Source: Gnetum montanum
Lineage: Eukaryota; Streptophyta; Gnetopsida; Gnetales; Gnetaceae
Direction of reading: 5' to 3'
Length of the DNA: 64,000 nt
Assembly (NCBI GenBank): GCA_015680685.1
Contig: MNCI01010839.1
Coordinates: 196,894 to 260,893 of the forward strand
The stretch's first letter is position 1. Each line of letters opens with the position of its first letter. Under the pieces are notes generated by a model, which was not told where the DNA came from, searched no databases, and saw nothing but the letters and a program-made list of their open reading frames with translations. A program made the translations under genes and the position numbers. Shown piece after piece: positions 22,766 to 35,290 of the stretch.

Positions 22766-24218
22766 ATGATTTAGATGTAGTATGGCTTGAGGAATGAGTG
22801 ATTCACCAGGTTGGCAAACTCGTTGTCATCCATGTTTGCTAGCTTGAAGGCTCCATTCCCAAAGGCTTTAGTCACCATGTAAGGGCCTTCCTAGTTGGTT
22901 GAGAATTTGCTCACATGCTCACGGACAACCTTGAGGATGAGGTCTCCCTTCTATACCGACTGTCGATGCAGGTCTACATGGTGCTTTTGCTGTTACTTGC
23001 TCTGGTATCGATCTATGTAGCTCAGCATCTATGAATGCTCCTCCTCTACTGATTCGAGATCGATAGTCCATGACTTGTTGTTCTGGGCTTCGCTTATGAC
23101 ATCTGAGAGGATCATCTGGAGTGATGGTACCTGTAACTCAAGAGGCAACACAAATTTAGATCTGTAAACAAGGCTGTAAGGAGTCTTACTTGTCACAGTT
23201 CTGCATGTTTTTCTATAGGCCCAAAGAATGAAGAGGATGTGCCACTACCTCTTGCTGTTGCCAAGCATCCACTTTAGCAAGTTGATGATGGACCTATTTG
23301 TAGCCTCCACCTATCCATTTTCCTATAGGTACTATGGGGAGAAGAATGATTATTTAATTCCTAGGTTGCTACAGAAGGTTCAAGTTTCCATACTACTGAA
23401 TTGTGGCCCATTGTCAGTTACAATAGTCATAGGAAGCCCAAACCTTGTCACGATGTTATCCAGGATGAAATGGCAGATTTGTTGAGATGTCATTTTCCTC
23501 AGGGGAATAGCTTCCACCCACTTAGTAAAATAATCAATGGTGGTGATAATGAAGCTATGCCCTATGGAGGACTCAGGCATGATAGGTCCTATGAGGTCTA
23601 GTCCCCATCATTGGAAAGGCCAAGTGATTTGCATTGGATGCAGGTCCGTAGGTGAGACGTGTATGAGATTTTCGTATCTCTGGCATGTGTCACATGTCTT
23701 GAATTTTGATAGGTAGTCACACTCCATGTGGAGCCAATAGTACCCTAGGCTTCTAATTTTTGTAGCCATAGCCATGGGTGCTATGTGTTCACTGCATAGC
23801 CCCTCATGCACTTCATTAACTACCTTCTACACCTACTCCCCATCCATGCATGCTAGCAATATCCCATCATAGGATTGTCATCACAGGGCATCATTCCCCA
23901 TCAGATCACATCCCTCTGAGTGGATGTTAGTCCACTTGGGGGTTCATTGTGTTGCAGGTAGGCTTTAATGTTAGCATACCGCTCCTGGGTATCCACAGCA
24001 CTAATAGAGGCCACGTGTCCCGCCTAAGTGATAGGCTTAGTACATTCGTCAATCGAAGTCGACATACTTGCAAACAAGCGTGGTGGAATATTTAATGAAA
24101 GGGTTGCTAAGGCATCTACCATAGTGTTTTCATTGCATGGAATGTGTTGCACATCTGTAGTTGCAAATTTCTTAAGCATGCTTTTTGCTTTTTTCTTTTT
24201 GATAGGTTGCAATAGGAG
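22766..24218 (-). pseudogene. Integrase of B3 with end of the second RNase H domain
   Basis: Read from 24218 leftward: the end of the archaeal-type RNase H (KKFATTDVQHIPCNENTMVD), a Cys motif (TCQRYENL near 23680), then the integrase core with WGLDLIGP, TDNGPQFSS and, after frame breaks, ENGQVEATN. The three acidic positions D, D and E appear present, unlike in B2. A C-terminal part ends at about 22790. Stops and frameshifts prevent expression. Integrase would insert the cDNA in the genome. Confidence 0.8.
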
Positions 24219-24223
24219 CTAAG
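24219..24223. other. Left target-site duplication of B2 (ctaag)
   Basis: CTAAG directly precedes TGAAACACC and is repeated directly after the 3' LTR at 53105-53109. The 5-bp size fits Ty3/gypsy integrases. Confidence 0.85.
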
Positions 24224-25361
24224 TGAAACACCGTGAAATTTCGAGGTCTCAATGGTTTAGCAAAATTCTAAGGCTCAGTGTAGCATAATAGACCCCAAAA
24301 ATACTGAATAGAAACAAGGGATGCACAGCGACAACACTTCAATTTTGTAGGTTCGCTATGTTACACCGAGTTACGCTATGCAACATAATGTAACATAATG
24401 TAGCGTTATGCAAGCAGATAATTGAGATAGGAATATTCAAGAAATGGCGGTTCTTATGCCACGATATGCTCTCTAGCATATTATAGTGTAACCATAGGAT
24501 AGTTTGTTACCAAAGCTCCAGCAAGGGTAAATTACGACACACTACGCTCCAGAGCGTAAAATAGCACAACACCACAAGCTTCAAACAAAAACACACCAAG
24601 CCAACGACATTTTGTATGTTCAGGTCACACGTCATCTAAACTACATTTTTCTCCTAACCCTAGCCTTAAAAATACTCCAGTTGACAATGATCAAAGGATT
24701 GACAAAAATTTCTCTTGGTTGGCAAAATTTTCTCTAGGAGAAATTTTCTTTCGTTGGGAATCGTCGATAATTTTTAGTGAAGATTGGTGAGAGAACAAGA
24801 GAGGATCAGCAATTGAAAGAATGTTGAAGGAGACCGACAAGAGCTTTTTATCAGGAATTTCTAGTTAGAAGACATTCTACTTTGGATTTGATTCCCTTGC
24901 ACCCAAATTTGCTAGAACAAGGTAGATCGGTCTTTGCTTGTTTCAACTTTGAATAGCTTTCCTATTCTTGGCAAGTGCTTCATCTAAACCAAAGTCTGCC
25001 TATAATCATTGTATCAAATATATTTTTTTATAAGCTAAATCCCAAATCTTGGGATTACATATTCTCTGAATCCAATTTATTGCATCCTATCTACATAGAT
25101 TCTGCAATTGCTTTGAATCATTTATCTCATTCTCATTGCCTTGAGATTACCGATATCATATCTCCTCGTCAAAATCGTCACCTTGTAATCTAGTTATTAC
25201 AAAATTTACTGATTAAGTAAGTTCCTATTTGATCAACAAGATAGTTTAGGGCACCTCGGATTCATTTTCTCTAGCACCGCCCTTGCATGGATCCAGGGTT
25301 GGAACTATGTACACAGAACTTCATTCGGTATTTCCAGCAATTGACATTTTCCATCATTATA
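24224..25361 (+). repeat. 5' LTR of B2
   Basis: Aligned with the 3' LTR over its full length. In a hand-compared stretch of about 200 bp at the start roughly a tenth of the positions differ, mostly transitions, so the insertion is old. Contains palindromic ctatgttacaccgagttacgctatg-type motifs at 24355-24415. Confidence 0.85.
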
Positions 25362-25367
25362 GTTTTC

Positions 25368-25386
25368 TGGAGCTAGAACGAGGGCC
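25368..25386 (+). other. Primer-binding site of B2
   Basis: TGGAGCTAGAACGAGGGCC starts six bases after the LTR. It resembles the B1 site (TGGTACTAGAAGGAGG) with point changes. Confidence 0.65.
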
Positions 25387-25630
25387 TGAACCTCTGATCT
25401 ACATTTTATGGATAGTCTTGTAAGTTGTCTATACCCATTGTCGATTGACATAAATGTAATACCTCCATGGTTGTTTATGAGATTGTGTGGTGCAGATCGG
25501 TCGCTTCGATGATTCCTTTGGAATCCTACAGGGTAGAAAGCCCATTTTCACCTTACTTTGCCTTTGCCCTTGTGATCCTTACCCTTGCGATATTTATCCT
25601 TGTCATCATTACTCTTGAACCATGTAAAGA

Positions 25631-27933
25631 ATGGCTACATCAACCATTGCAGTTGACACTGCTAATCTTGAGAATCCTTGGACTCTACAAGTTAAGCCTC
25701 CTGTGGTTGAGCTGCCAACTAGTCCAATGCGACCATGCTGATCCCTCAGGTTCCAAAACAAGGAGCCTAAGGGACATGCTCAACACAGGGAACATTATAA
25801 TTTTCTTTGTGCTAAACTTGTGGGAAATCTTCCCATGTATCCACAAGAACTTGAAGAGAAACGAGAATATGAGTTCATATATTGCAATGGGAAGGAATTT
25901 ATTCCTTCACCAAACACCATTGTACTGCTGACAAACCAACAACAATGGATTTTAGATCAAATGCTGATGGCCAAAGCATTGACGAAATGACAAGAGGAGT
26001 TGTTCTATGATGAAGCACTCCATGATGGGCAGGACGATCTAGATTCCCACTCTGAGGAAGATAGTCATGATGATTTGGTTGTGGCCCCTCCCTCCATGAA
26101 ATCCTGTGTAAATATGCTATTCATGGTCACGATGCCCTTGACATTATCTAATGCTAACCGAGTCCTGCATTTGCCCCAGCCACATCTTCTCTCTCCAACT
26201 ACCCTCCTAGGTGGTGCCTCATCACAAATCATTCCTCAACAACCGCAATTAGCTAATCCATCTCATTGTACACCTATGCCCATGTCACCATATGTACATG
26301 CAATACCTACTTCACAATTACATACAACACCTACATTCATCCCGACTTAGATGACAGGACCCACCACTACAGCATGGTGGGTTCCAAACATGTTCCTCAT
26401 TATGCATCCTACGCAGATGTCCCATCTCCCTCATCATCAACACCAGGTCTCATAGGTGCTAAACCTTGCTATAGGGTCATCTTCTATCCCCCCAGCTGCG
26501 CAAACAGTGTATCCCATGGTGCAATCAATGGTGGTCCCTTCATCTGTGCCACCTACTGGGTGGTGGATGCTGCAAGCGGCACCGCCTATAGGAATAATTC
26601 TGATAGCATCACAGATCGGCCAAGTTGCCGCTCCTATTCCGCTGCCCAGTATGGCTCCTCCTACCATTTCACAAATGACCTCTTCATCTATGAGTCTAGA
26701 TCAAGCCTTCCAACTTATTCAAACATTTACTGAGGAAGTTAAATGCCTCAAGGCTGCCGGTTCCGACACAATATAGGTCACGGATTTTTACCATGACAAT
26801 CCTATTAGTCCGGCAGTGCCTATTTTGTCGTTACCTCCTGGGATGCCACTCCCCCATTTTACAAAATGCAATGGGGAAGGTGATCCCAATGCCCATCTAG
26901 TCACTTTCAGATTAGAGTCATTATTATTGCAACCATGGCCACACACCATCATCCATGTCTTTGCTATGTCCCTAATGGGTAAAGCTTTAGACTAGTATCG
27001 AGCACTCGCACGTTCTTCCATCTCAACTTTGGAAGAGCTATTAATTTAGTTCGTGATGCATTTCAAGTACAACCTAAAACTAGAAGTCACGCTGGATTAG
27101 CTCATGGGAGTCAAGAAAGACCCACTTGAGCCAGTCCAAAAGTTTATATAGTGGTGGAGCGCCATCTTGAATGAAATCCATGAACCTATAGCGGAGGCTC
27201 ATCTGTTGGCAATTATCAAGTCTAAACTGTATTACCTCACTCCCCACTCCCTCATTCAAGTCTTTGCTTAGACTAAGAGCATTCAGGACGTGGTAGAGGC
27301 TAGCAAGGACCCAGCATTCGTCATCTATAAAAATGCCCATAGTAAGGGTAAATACAAAGGCAAAGCTATGACAACGATAGTAGCAGCAGTTGCCGAGGGG
27401 AGAAAGTGGCTGTGGAGCCTGTTGAGCCCACAACTAGCTCAAATATCCCCGATCAAGAAACTCCATTCGTCCTTGAAGCACCTCCACAACTGAAGCCTAA
27501 TTTTGAGCGTAAAGACCATTCAAAATACGTGGCTCTACCTATAAAGCCTTCAAAACTTCTGAAGAAATTGCTGGGAACTGGCCATATTCAACATAAGAAG
27601 GTATCTAAGGAGGATCTAAAACACCACAGATGGCATTGTGAGTTGCTCAAGAATCCCTCCTTGGCCCCACCAAATGAACTGCTAGTTCCCAAAAACTTTA
27701 GGCTGGACCGTTTCTATGACTATCACCAACTGTGTGGTCATGACACGGATTACTGCTGGGCATTGAAAGATGAAATTCAATACATGATCAATCAAGATAA
27801 ACTGATCTTAGATAGCAATAGTCCGATCCATCTAGAGAATCAATCCATGCATGTATACCAAGATCCACTAAACACAAATAATGCAGGGTACACTATCAAT
27901 GTAGTGGGTACAGAAGGCTATGGCCAAGCATAG
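25631..27933 (+). pseudogene. Gag of B2 (Tat-type), with stops
   Basis: Likely start ATG at 25631, in line with the B1 and B3 starts. YNFLCAKL and EYEFIYCNGKEFIPSP are shared with B1. The Gag core is at 26680-27360 (PHFTKCNGEGDPNAHLV, LMGKALD). The Cys/His motif YDYHQLCGHDTDYC is at about 27715-27755 in the open stretch 27406-27933. TAG stops occur at expected Gln sites (for example the LD-stop-LM site shared with B1). Confidence 0.8.
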
Positions 27934-28079
27934 CCAAAACAACCTTTTGTGCTACGTGTACCTCCTCGCCTGTCTCAGACAACAAGCCTGTTGACATCAA
28001 TGGATGCGGTTTAGCGAGAACCCTTCATTCTTCAAGTCCCATCTCCTACCATCATCCTATAGCCCACTATCAGTAAAGC

Positions 28080-29215
28080 CATAGCCTAGCCTACGCCCAC
28101 ACCTCAGGCACCCTTTGTCATTAGGGTGCCAAAACCATCAGTTGCTCCTACTATGCAGGGGCAACCCTCTAAGTCAATGCCCCAATCACAACCTAACAGG
28201 AAAGGAGAAGGGCGTATGATAGCTGATACAGCCAAGGACCACCTTACACTGGGGTTTTCCAAGCCTAAGCCCCTTGCATCAGTGCCCATGGCCGCACCCT
28301 CAAAAAAAGATGACGCTACACAAACATAACCATCTCCTCCCAACCCAAGAAGACGTAGCCCTCAATCAGAAACCATTCCTCTCCGAGAGATTCATCTCCT
28401 GGGACGAATGAAAGAAGAGAAGGGTGATAAACAACCAAACCATGGATGTGATCTCCTTGACACTTTTACGCTAGTTAAGTAGGCTCTGAAATAAAAAAAA
28501 TGCAATGTTGAGCCTCTATGACTTGCTGATGACATCATAAAAGCATCGTGAGGCCATGGTTTGCATGTTAATGTCCATATCTATGGACGAGAGCCTGCCA
28601 GCGGATGAAGAAGTGATCCACTCCATCATGCTTCCCCTCACTACTGAACAACCTAGGCCTTCCCTACTAACTTTTCATGACAAATCCATTAAAGATGACC
28701 CAGAAAAGGGTCAAGTGACAACAACGCCTATTTTCATCACTATCTGGATCGGCCAATATCAAATACTAAGAGTGCACGTAGAGGATGGGGCAGCTGCCAA
28801 TGTCATTCCATACCCCATAGTGGATAAATTGGGCTTGATCGACTAGATTAGTCCCATGACAACATCATGTTTAAAGTCATTCAATGGGGCACGAGTGTAA
28901 GTTAAAGTCACAGTTTCATCACCCATCCATCAAGAGATCCATTTTCCCTATGCAGGAGGGGAAGTGATCATCCATGGCAATAAGATGATCTCTTAGGCTG
29001 TTAATAACGTAGAAATAGAATAGGGTTCAAAAATCGAAGCCCCCGAGGATCAGTCTCCTATCCCAATGCTTGAACAGGCCAAAATAGCGGCTGATGACAG
29101 CTTGATCTGGGTTGAACTACCTTTTCAAGAGGAAGATGGTGACGTAGAGGAACAGAGTAATAAACCTCCTCGTCCTTACGCTTTGCCAAAACTAAAAAAA
29201 ATTAAGAAGTAGCTG
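28080..29215 (+). pseudogene. Protease region of B2, with an internal deletion
   Basis: A Pro/Ser-rich linker leads to HVEDGAAANVIPYPIVDKLG at about 28775-28835. Then LKSFNGAR jumps near 28900 to SSPIHQEIHFPYAGGEV. Compared with B1 about 50 residues including the ILGRSWL block are missing. The Asp of the active-site position reads Glu-Asp-Gly-Ala. The product cannot be an active protease. Confidence 0.75.
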
Positions 29216-29321
29216 TGAAGCTAGTGAATGAATATGTTGACATGAAATATTACATTAGTACACGTTGTTTATTATTACACAGTTTACGCTCTTTCATTTT
29301 ACATTGTCCTTATCACACTTA

Positions 29322-29560
29322 CAATGGCATGGCCTGAAATGGCCTTAAACTATTTGCGACCTGCTATGGCCTAAAATTGGCGAATGTAATTTACCCCTTT
29401 ACGCTTATGAAGATCTAGCCCAAAATGGCCTTAAACTAGTTGCAGCCTGCTATGGCCTAAAATTGGTAATTCTTTTTATCCTTTTACGCTTATGATGGCT
29501 TGACCCAAAATGGTCTTTAACTATTAACGGCCCACAATGGCCTAAAACGTATAATCCTTC
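29322..29560 (-). repeat. 27-bp minisatellite of B2, between protease and antisense gene
   Basis: About six decayed units seen on the plus strand as gcctgaaatggccttaaact, tgctatggcctaaaattgg and variants. It corresponds to 12160-12360 in B1 and 58751-59105 in B3. Element C inserted about 120 bp to its right. Confidence 0.75.
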
Positions 29561-29676
29561 TAACGATATGATTCATTTCTTAAAAAATAAAATCTTTATA
29601 TCACATAGATTATATCACTTAAATTGATGAACATTGTCCTTTTACTCCACTCCATTGTAATAAAAGGTTGGCCAAT

Positions 29677-29681
29677 GTAAC
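29677..29681. other. Left target-site duplication of C (gtaac)
   Basis: GTAAC directly precedes the left LTR. GTAAT follows the right LTR at 41821-41825. One mismatch in five fits ageing after insertion. Confidence 0.7.
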
Positions 29682-30957
29682 TATTGACGACTGTTTGGGA
29701 CGCGACTGTCAATGAGTGTCCTTGAACAGGATTTAGGTGCTTGCTGGTCTCTGGCAGCACCAAGGCCCAGATACCTTCAAATAAACTCAGTAGTTAATGT
29801 GAGTATGTGTGTGTGCTGTTGTGGCATGTGGTTGTGAAAAATGAAACGATTGCATTATGTGTAAACTATAGATGACTTATCTTAAAGAGATTCAGCCAAC
29901 TTTGCCAAGTACTGTGAGTTGTTGTGAGTTCCTATTTTTTTTAATTACCTAGTCTACGCGGTCCTTATAATACCTACTTGTAACAAATAAAATTTTGCAA
30001 AAAAATTTAAGCAAAACTCTATGAATCTACTTCTAATTTTCCCTAGAGAAAGAGATAGTTCCACAAGAAAACTAGAAATAGAGCAAGATTCGATGGAAAT
30101 AGACAGAAAAGAAAGCAGATTTGTGTAGACCTCAAATATCTAAACAAGGTAAAATGACATGAGTAAACACTTCACAATAAAGCTATCCCAAATTCAATAT
30201 CTATGAATTGTTCAAACTTCCAAGGCTCAAATAAGCAATTTCTTCAAGACAATCCTACTATGCTACCAAAAAATTGCTACGTAAACTACCACATACGATA
30301 CTCCATTTTGGCTAGATAATGGATGTCAATAATTGCATTCAATAGAACATTCAAAAGACTTGAAAATTTCAGATTGAAATACCATGGAGATTCACTTTAA
30401 ATATAAAAAGAAGCTATTCTGGTCCCATCAAAATACCAAAGATTTTCTAAACCCTCTTGACTATTGAATCGTTCAACAGCATGACTACAAGCAGAGGCTC
30501 TCTTACAACAATCTCAAAAGTAGTTATTATACATTGCACAATAACCAAATTCACTACTAAAATGCTCTTAAGGCTTTCAAACACAAGCGCTTCTATGGCA
30601 AAAGTTTAATAGAAATTTTCAATCGTATAACAAGAACAACAAGAGCAATCTAAAAATCCTAAAATTACTTGCCAAGGATGATACTATCTAAACCACTAGC
30701 TAAACAATTTAAACAAAATAAGAATAAAACATAACTCATAGGACTATGACAAAGAGGCTGAAATCCTTTCTTTAGCAAATCATCTTACAAGCAATCTTTC
30801 ACAATGTCTTTTACAAATGCTCTTCCCAAGATCCAAAGTGTGTCCCCAAGTGAGAGCTCAAGTGCTAGCTAGTGGCCTTCTCAAACTATGATGTATCAAG
30901 TGTCTTCTCCCAAAAGTGTGATGTCTTGACCCACCCTTTTTCTTCTTACCCCTGAAG

Positions 30958-30970
30958 CCTTTTTATAGGG
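30958..30970 (-). promoter_or_regulatory. TATA box of the C 3' LTR
   Basis: On the minus strand the sequence reads CCCTATAAAAAGG. It is conserved in the partner LTR and in L2. Confidence 0.6.
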
Positions 30971-31194
30971 TTCAAAGGTAGTTACATCTTCAAAAATATC
31001 TTACCTAACTTCTCTCCCAAGTAACTTGGCCAACAAGTTAGGAGATTACTTGGCCAACAAGTAAGGTAAGTTACAAAAAAAAATCTTGGGTAGTTGTAAC
31101 CACCGATAAGCTACAATTGACAAGTGTAGGATATTTTACAAATATTCAACAAGTTCTCCCTGTTTCTTTTTTTTCTCATAATTTCCTTAGGAAT

Positions 31195-32560
31195 TCATAG
31201 GGGTATACAATGTTTGTATCCAATGTTTACCTCAAGGCTGTAGAAATGTTTCATTTTTACACAAGAAACTCCTATGTCTAGTGAGGAAACTAGATCTTCA
31301 AAAATGAATATAATTGAATATAAAATTGATTTAGGGGATGGCCGATGAAGAAAAAAAAAGAAAAATATACTTTTCAAAAGGGAAGGCCTTAAATAATTTT
31401 TCAAAGTTAACCGAAATATCGTGGAGGATGCAGTATGCAGTTAAACCAACTGCCCAATACTTTTTCCTGTGCGCAGCCCATCTCTACAGCTTATGCTCCA
31501 CCGAACTTGTCTCGCCCACTAAACCTCCCAAAAATACGATGGTAGTTGGAACCACTTCTACGCATGGTTCAGCAGTAGTTGTCATCTCTTCCATGTCGAT
31601 AGTGAAATGGCTTGGAACTGCAAATCCTCGGTGATGATGACCTGCTTCCACACGTGGGCCACGTTCGAGTATGATGCATTAAGTGCCATAGCCATGCCTA
31701 TACAGGCAACAACCACATAGCCGACCATGCCCATTAGAAAAATAAATTCTATGTTTCCCACCATGTCATCACTCATTGCTTCCTCCTCTTTTTCCTCCAT
31801 TTCATCAACAATTTATCTTACACAGGCTATTTTTCTACTTAGAAATATTTCTCGAGGAGACACTTTGTCATTTGGCTAGCTGCCGATTTTGCTCAATGAG
31901 CTTCTGCAACGTGCGGCCACACCTCCCAAATATACCGCAGTAGTTGAAACTACTTCTGCGCTTGGTTTGCTGGTAGCTACCACATCTTCCTATAAATCCT
32001 CATTCATTGGTAATGGTGGTATTGTTAGAGCTTGATGCAAGCCACGAATTTTTGTTGATTTTCACTGATTTGTCAGTTGACGTTGCTATTGAGCACATTG
32101 CCGAGCTGCAGCAAAGTGGTAGGACTTGTGTTGGCCATCTGTAACAGCTTCTTGAATATCTAGGAAACCTTCAACAACTAGTATATTTGCTTATATGAAG
32201 TTGTTGGAATGTACAACAACTACCTTCAACTGTCTGCAACCATTTGTGTTTCTTTGCTGTAGATTGGCTTCACTTTTGGCCACTGGTTTTTCCTGCATTT
32301 TCTCTCTTCATGCACACATAAAATCATCGTAACTTTGCTCTAGCCCAAGGTTAATAACCTTTGTGATTTATAGCAACGTGCTAAGGCTCGTATTTTCCAC
32401 AAAAGCTCAAGAAGATCCTTAATGGCACTTCCCCAATGGTAAGGAACAAGCGAAAACGGCAAAGCAACAACATGAGAAACATCTAAAGAAGCAGGGGCGA
32501 GTAAGACGTGGTAGAGAAAAGTGCAGGCCACAATTGGGGTTTTGTGCTCAAAGGCTGCTA
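31195..32560 (-). other. Gene-like sequence inside U3 of the C 3' LTR
   Basis: On the minus strand, broken frames with protein-like text occur: a start MACTFLYHVLLAPASLD (32531), MANTSPTTLLQL (about 32137), and EEAMSDDMVGNIEFIFLMG (31800-31582). The partner LTR keeps a longer frame (40391-40813). A short module ending in TTVVFLG appears twice in slightly different form. I do not recognise the family; it may be a captured host sequence. Confidence 0.4.
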
Positions 32561-33047
32561 AAACCCATATTTCGTAACCAATACCCTATTTGATGGTCCT
32601 CAGCTGTCAGAATTGCTAATCCATGTAAATTAGTAGGGAAGCCGATTTCAGATCAATCTTGGCATCCTTCTAGCGCCAATTTACAATTATGACATGAACA
32701 GTTGCAGTTGCTGTATCGGACATGAGTTCTTCTTATTTATTTTTAATTTAGCAGTTAAAGTACATGTACATTTTTCCTGAAATTAATTTCACTCTACTCC
32801 TTCCATTATAGCCTCAGGAATTTCCAGAATTTAAATTCCATACGAAGCTTGTCCTATGCACCACCGTATGATCAGAAAAAGTTCCATTTTCATCTTGTCT
32901 GATGGCATTGAAATCCTATACAATTCTAGCATCATTCATATTTTCCAGTGATTTAAAATGGATTGATTGTTTATGCATTTATTTCAAATATTATCTTTTA
33001 CCAATCTCTACTTTTGCTATTCCATGAAATGGCCAAATGTGCCAACA

Positions 33048-33060
33048 TTTCTGCCCCCTT
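33048..33060 (-). other. Polypurine tract of C
   Basis: On the minus strand AAGGGGGCAGAAA directly precedes the 3' LTR start TGTTGGCACA. Confidence 0.75.
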
Positions 33061-33254
33061 AAAAGCTTAAAGAAGTTTATGCAATCTCATTTCAACATTG
33101 AAACATACTGAAATTTCCTTGAATTTTTACAGCTAAATAGAAATATTTTTTGAGAAAAATTCCCATTTAACATAAGGTGTGATGGGACAAAAATCTCATT
33201 CCTAAGAAAAATCAAACTGTATAACAAACTATACATTATCAAGTCCTTCTTGAA

Positions 33255-33767
33255 CTATTCTTGGGATGGAAACTGAATTGTGAGGGTTACCCTAGTGGGA
33301 ATCCTCATCTCCCTAACTATTTCATAGGAAATTTCTGATGTGATGAAGGTGGTTCTATTTTTCTCTGGCTTGGTGGATCTCTCACCTTGATCTACTGAAG
33401 CTTTCTCTTCAGCACTTTTCTCATTTTCTTTTTCAAATGAGCTCTTTTGTTCTTCTCCAGTAGGTCCTTCATTTTCCTCTCGGGAGACAAAAGCTTCTCC
33501 CCATTCCCATGATGACTCTTCATAGGTTGGTTACTCTTCTCCTTTTTCCTCTTCTTTGGAGCAATCTTGATATTGCCCCCAAACATTGGACTCTATATCC
33601 AAACCTCTAGTGAGAAAAGAAAATTCATCAGACAACCAAGCCATAAAAGGACACTCTTTTAGAGCTCCACAAGATCTAGCCTTTAGGTAAGCCCTCAATA
33701 CATGCTCAGGGCAACATCCCATCACATATGGAATAAAAGGCTTTTTCATTGCTTTCTCAAACTCCAT
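33255..33767 (-). pseudogene. Extra small ORF of C, after integrase
   Basis: A frame of about 170 codons from ATG at 33767 to a stop at 33255, broken by one in-frame TAA near 33531. It starts MEFEKAMKKPFIPYVMGCC, has a Cys-containing middle part, and then a Glu/Lys/Ser-rich stretch. It lies between the end of integrase and the PPT on the sense strand. I recognise no domain. Extra ORFs at this place are known in several plant retrotransposons, but this one is not identifiable by eye. Confidence 0.45.
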
Positions 33768-34149
33768 CTCCCTATTTCAAATTAGCTTTTTCTTACTCTC
33801 CTTACTCAACTTGAATTGAAAGAAGATGAAATTTTAGGCAACTTAACTCTCTTTTTATAGGTGCTAGAAATTTAAACTTCCCCCCAAGAACCTTCAACCA
33901 AGTTTCCTTCTTTTTAGGCATTTCAACCATTTGTCACAATCCTCACTAAGTAGTGGATGACTCACTTTCTCCACTTGTCACAATTGTAGAATTCCACTTG
34001 TTTCACTTGTAGGCTTCCACTTGCCTCACTTGAAGGAAAATTATTTTCTAATCTAAATAAAGCATAATTAAACATATTAATTGACACTATACTCCTAGTA
34101 ATATTATACCTAACAGTATATACAAGTATTATTTGGTGTAATGACATCT

Positions 34150-35290
34150 TCAAGCTGTATGCAATTGTCCCAAATAATGTTTTATATGCAAAACATTATA
34201 TGGAAATTGCAATTGCATGCCGTCCAAAGTTGATAATCTGTAAGTATCCTCTGACAATTGCTTTGTAATTTGAAAGGGACCAATCCATGTCAGGATAAAC
34301 TTATTTGGTTTCTTCATATTCCATAATAGGACAAGGTCCCCTATCTTGAAAGTTCTTTTCAAAGCTTTCCTATCAAACCATCTTTTAACTTGAAAGGTAT
34401 TTTGCAACAAAGTATCCCTTGCTTTATCTACTTCAACTTCTCTTTTAATAAGTAAAGTCATGAAACTTCTATCTTTATCAGTATTTTCACTATATCTTTG
34501 TACAAATTCAGAAGCTGAGCTTACAATCTTGTTTTTAATTCTTGCTGGCAAACCATAGACTAAGTTATATGGTGATGTGCCAATAGCTTTCTTGAATCTA
34601 ATTCGATCTGACCATAATGCGGATTGTAGATAATCGATCCAATTTCATGGATTCTCATTCATTGATTTCTTGATATAAGCGATAAGCTTTTTATTGGTAG
34701 ATCCTGCTAGGCCATTTTCTTGAGGATAATAATTTGATGAGGAAAATAAGAAAATTGATTTTTCAGATACCCATATGATAAACTCTTCGGATTTGAAAGT
34801 GGGTCCATTATCTGACACTAACACTTTGGGTAGACCAAATCTACTTAGAATGTGGTCTTCTAGAAACTTAATCACATCTGATGCTAAACTTCCTCTTAGA
34901 GCCTTTGCTTCAGACTATTTAGTGAAATAATCAGTAGCTATGAGAATAAACTTGTTTCCAACTCTTGAAGGAGTAATTGTACCAATAAAATCCACACCCC
35001 ATTGCTGAAATGGTCTATCTGCAACTACTGGCTTTAAAGGGGCTCTAGCCCTTCTAATTTTGGGCCCATTAATTTGACATTTATAGCATTTTTGAATCTT
35101 TGAACTAATGTCTTGATACATGGAAGGCCAGTAATATCCATATTGAAGTATATTTTGCATAGTCGACTTAGGAGATTCATAAAATAAATTCAAATGATCA
35201 GGAAATTATTCCAAAATGAAACTAATTTGATCATTATGAACACATTCCAATAAAACTCCCCGAAAATTCTTTCTATATAATATACCATCT
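34150..35290 (-). pseudogene. Integrase of C
   Basis: Read leftward from about 35290: a zinc-binding region with GYYWPSMYQDI and CYKCQ, the core with WGVDFIGTI (first Asp), VSDNGPTF (second Asp), and YYPQENGLAGSTNK, where the catalytic Glu position reads Gly. A C-terminal part with WFDRKALKR and IGDLVLLW is open at 34150-34551. Stops interrupt the core. The loss of the third acidic residue indicates an inactive enzyme. Confidence 0.85.

Larger units (their letters stand above)
29682..33047 (-). repeat. 3' LTR of C
   Basis: It is in minus orientation, so U3 is at the right. Its left end is TATTGAC, where the partner LTR has TGTTGGC, so the outer terminal bases have mutated. Its right end is GCCAACA (minus: TGTTGGC). 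A TATA box is at 30958-30970. The U3 carries gene-like frames (see 31338-32560). At 3.4 kb it is long for an element with a 5.4 kb interior. Confidence 0.85.

Noticed and set aside
25360-25400. tRNA gene at the primer-binding sites
   Set aside because: Only a short stretch complementary to a tRNA 3' end is present. No cloverleaf can be formed.
26266-26733. Plus-strand frame of 155 codons overlapping gag of B2
   Set aside because: It is in another frame than the Gag text conserved with B1 and B3 and is a shadow of the Pro/Thr-rich part.
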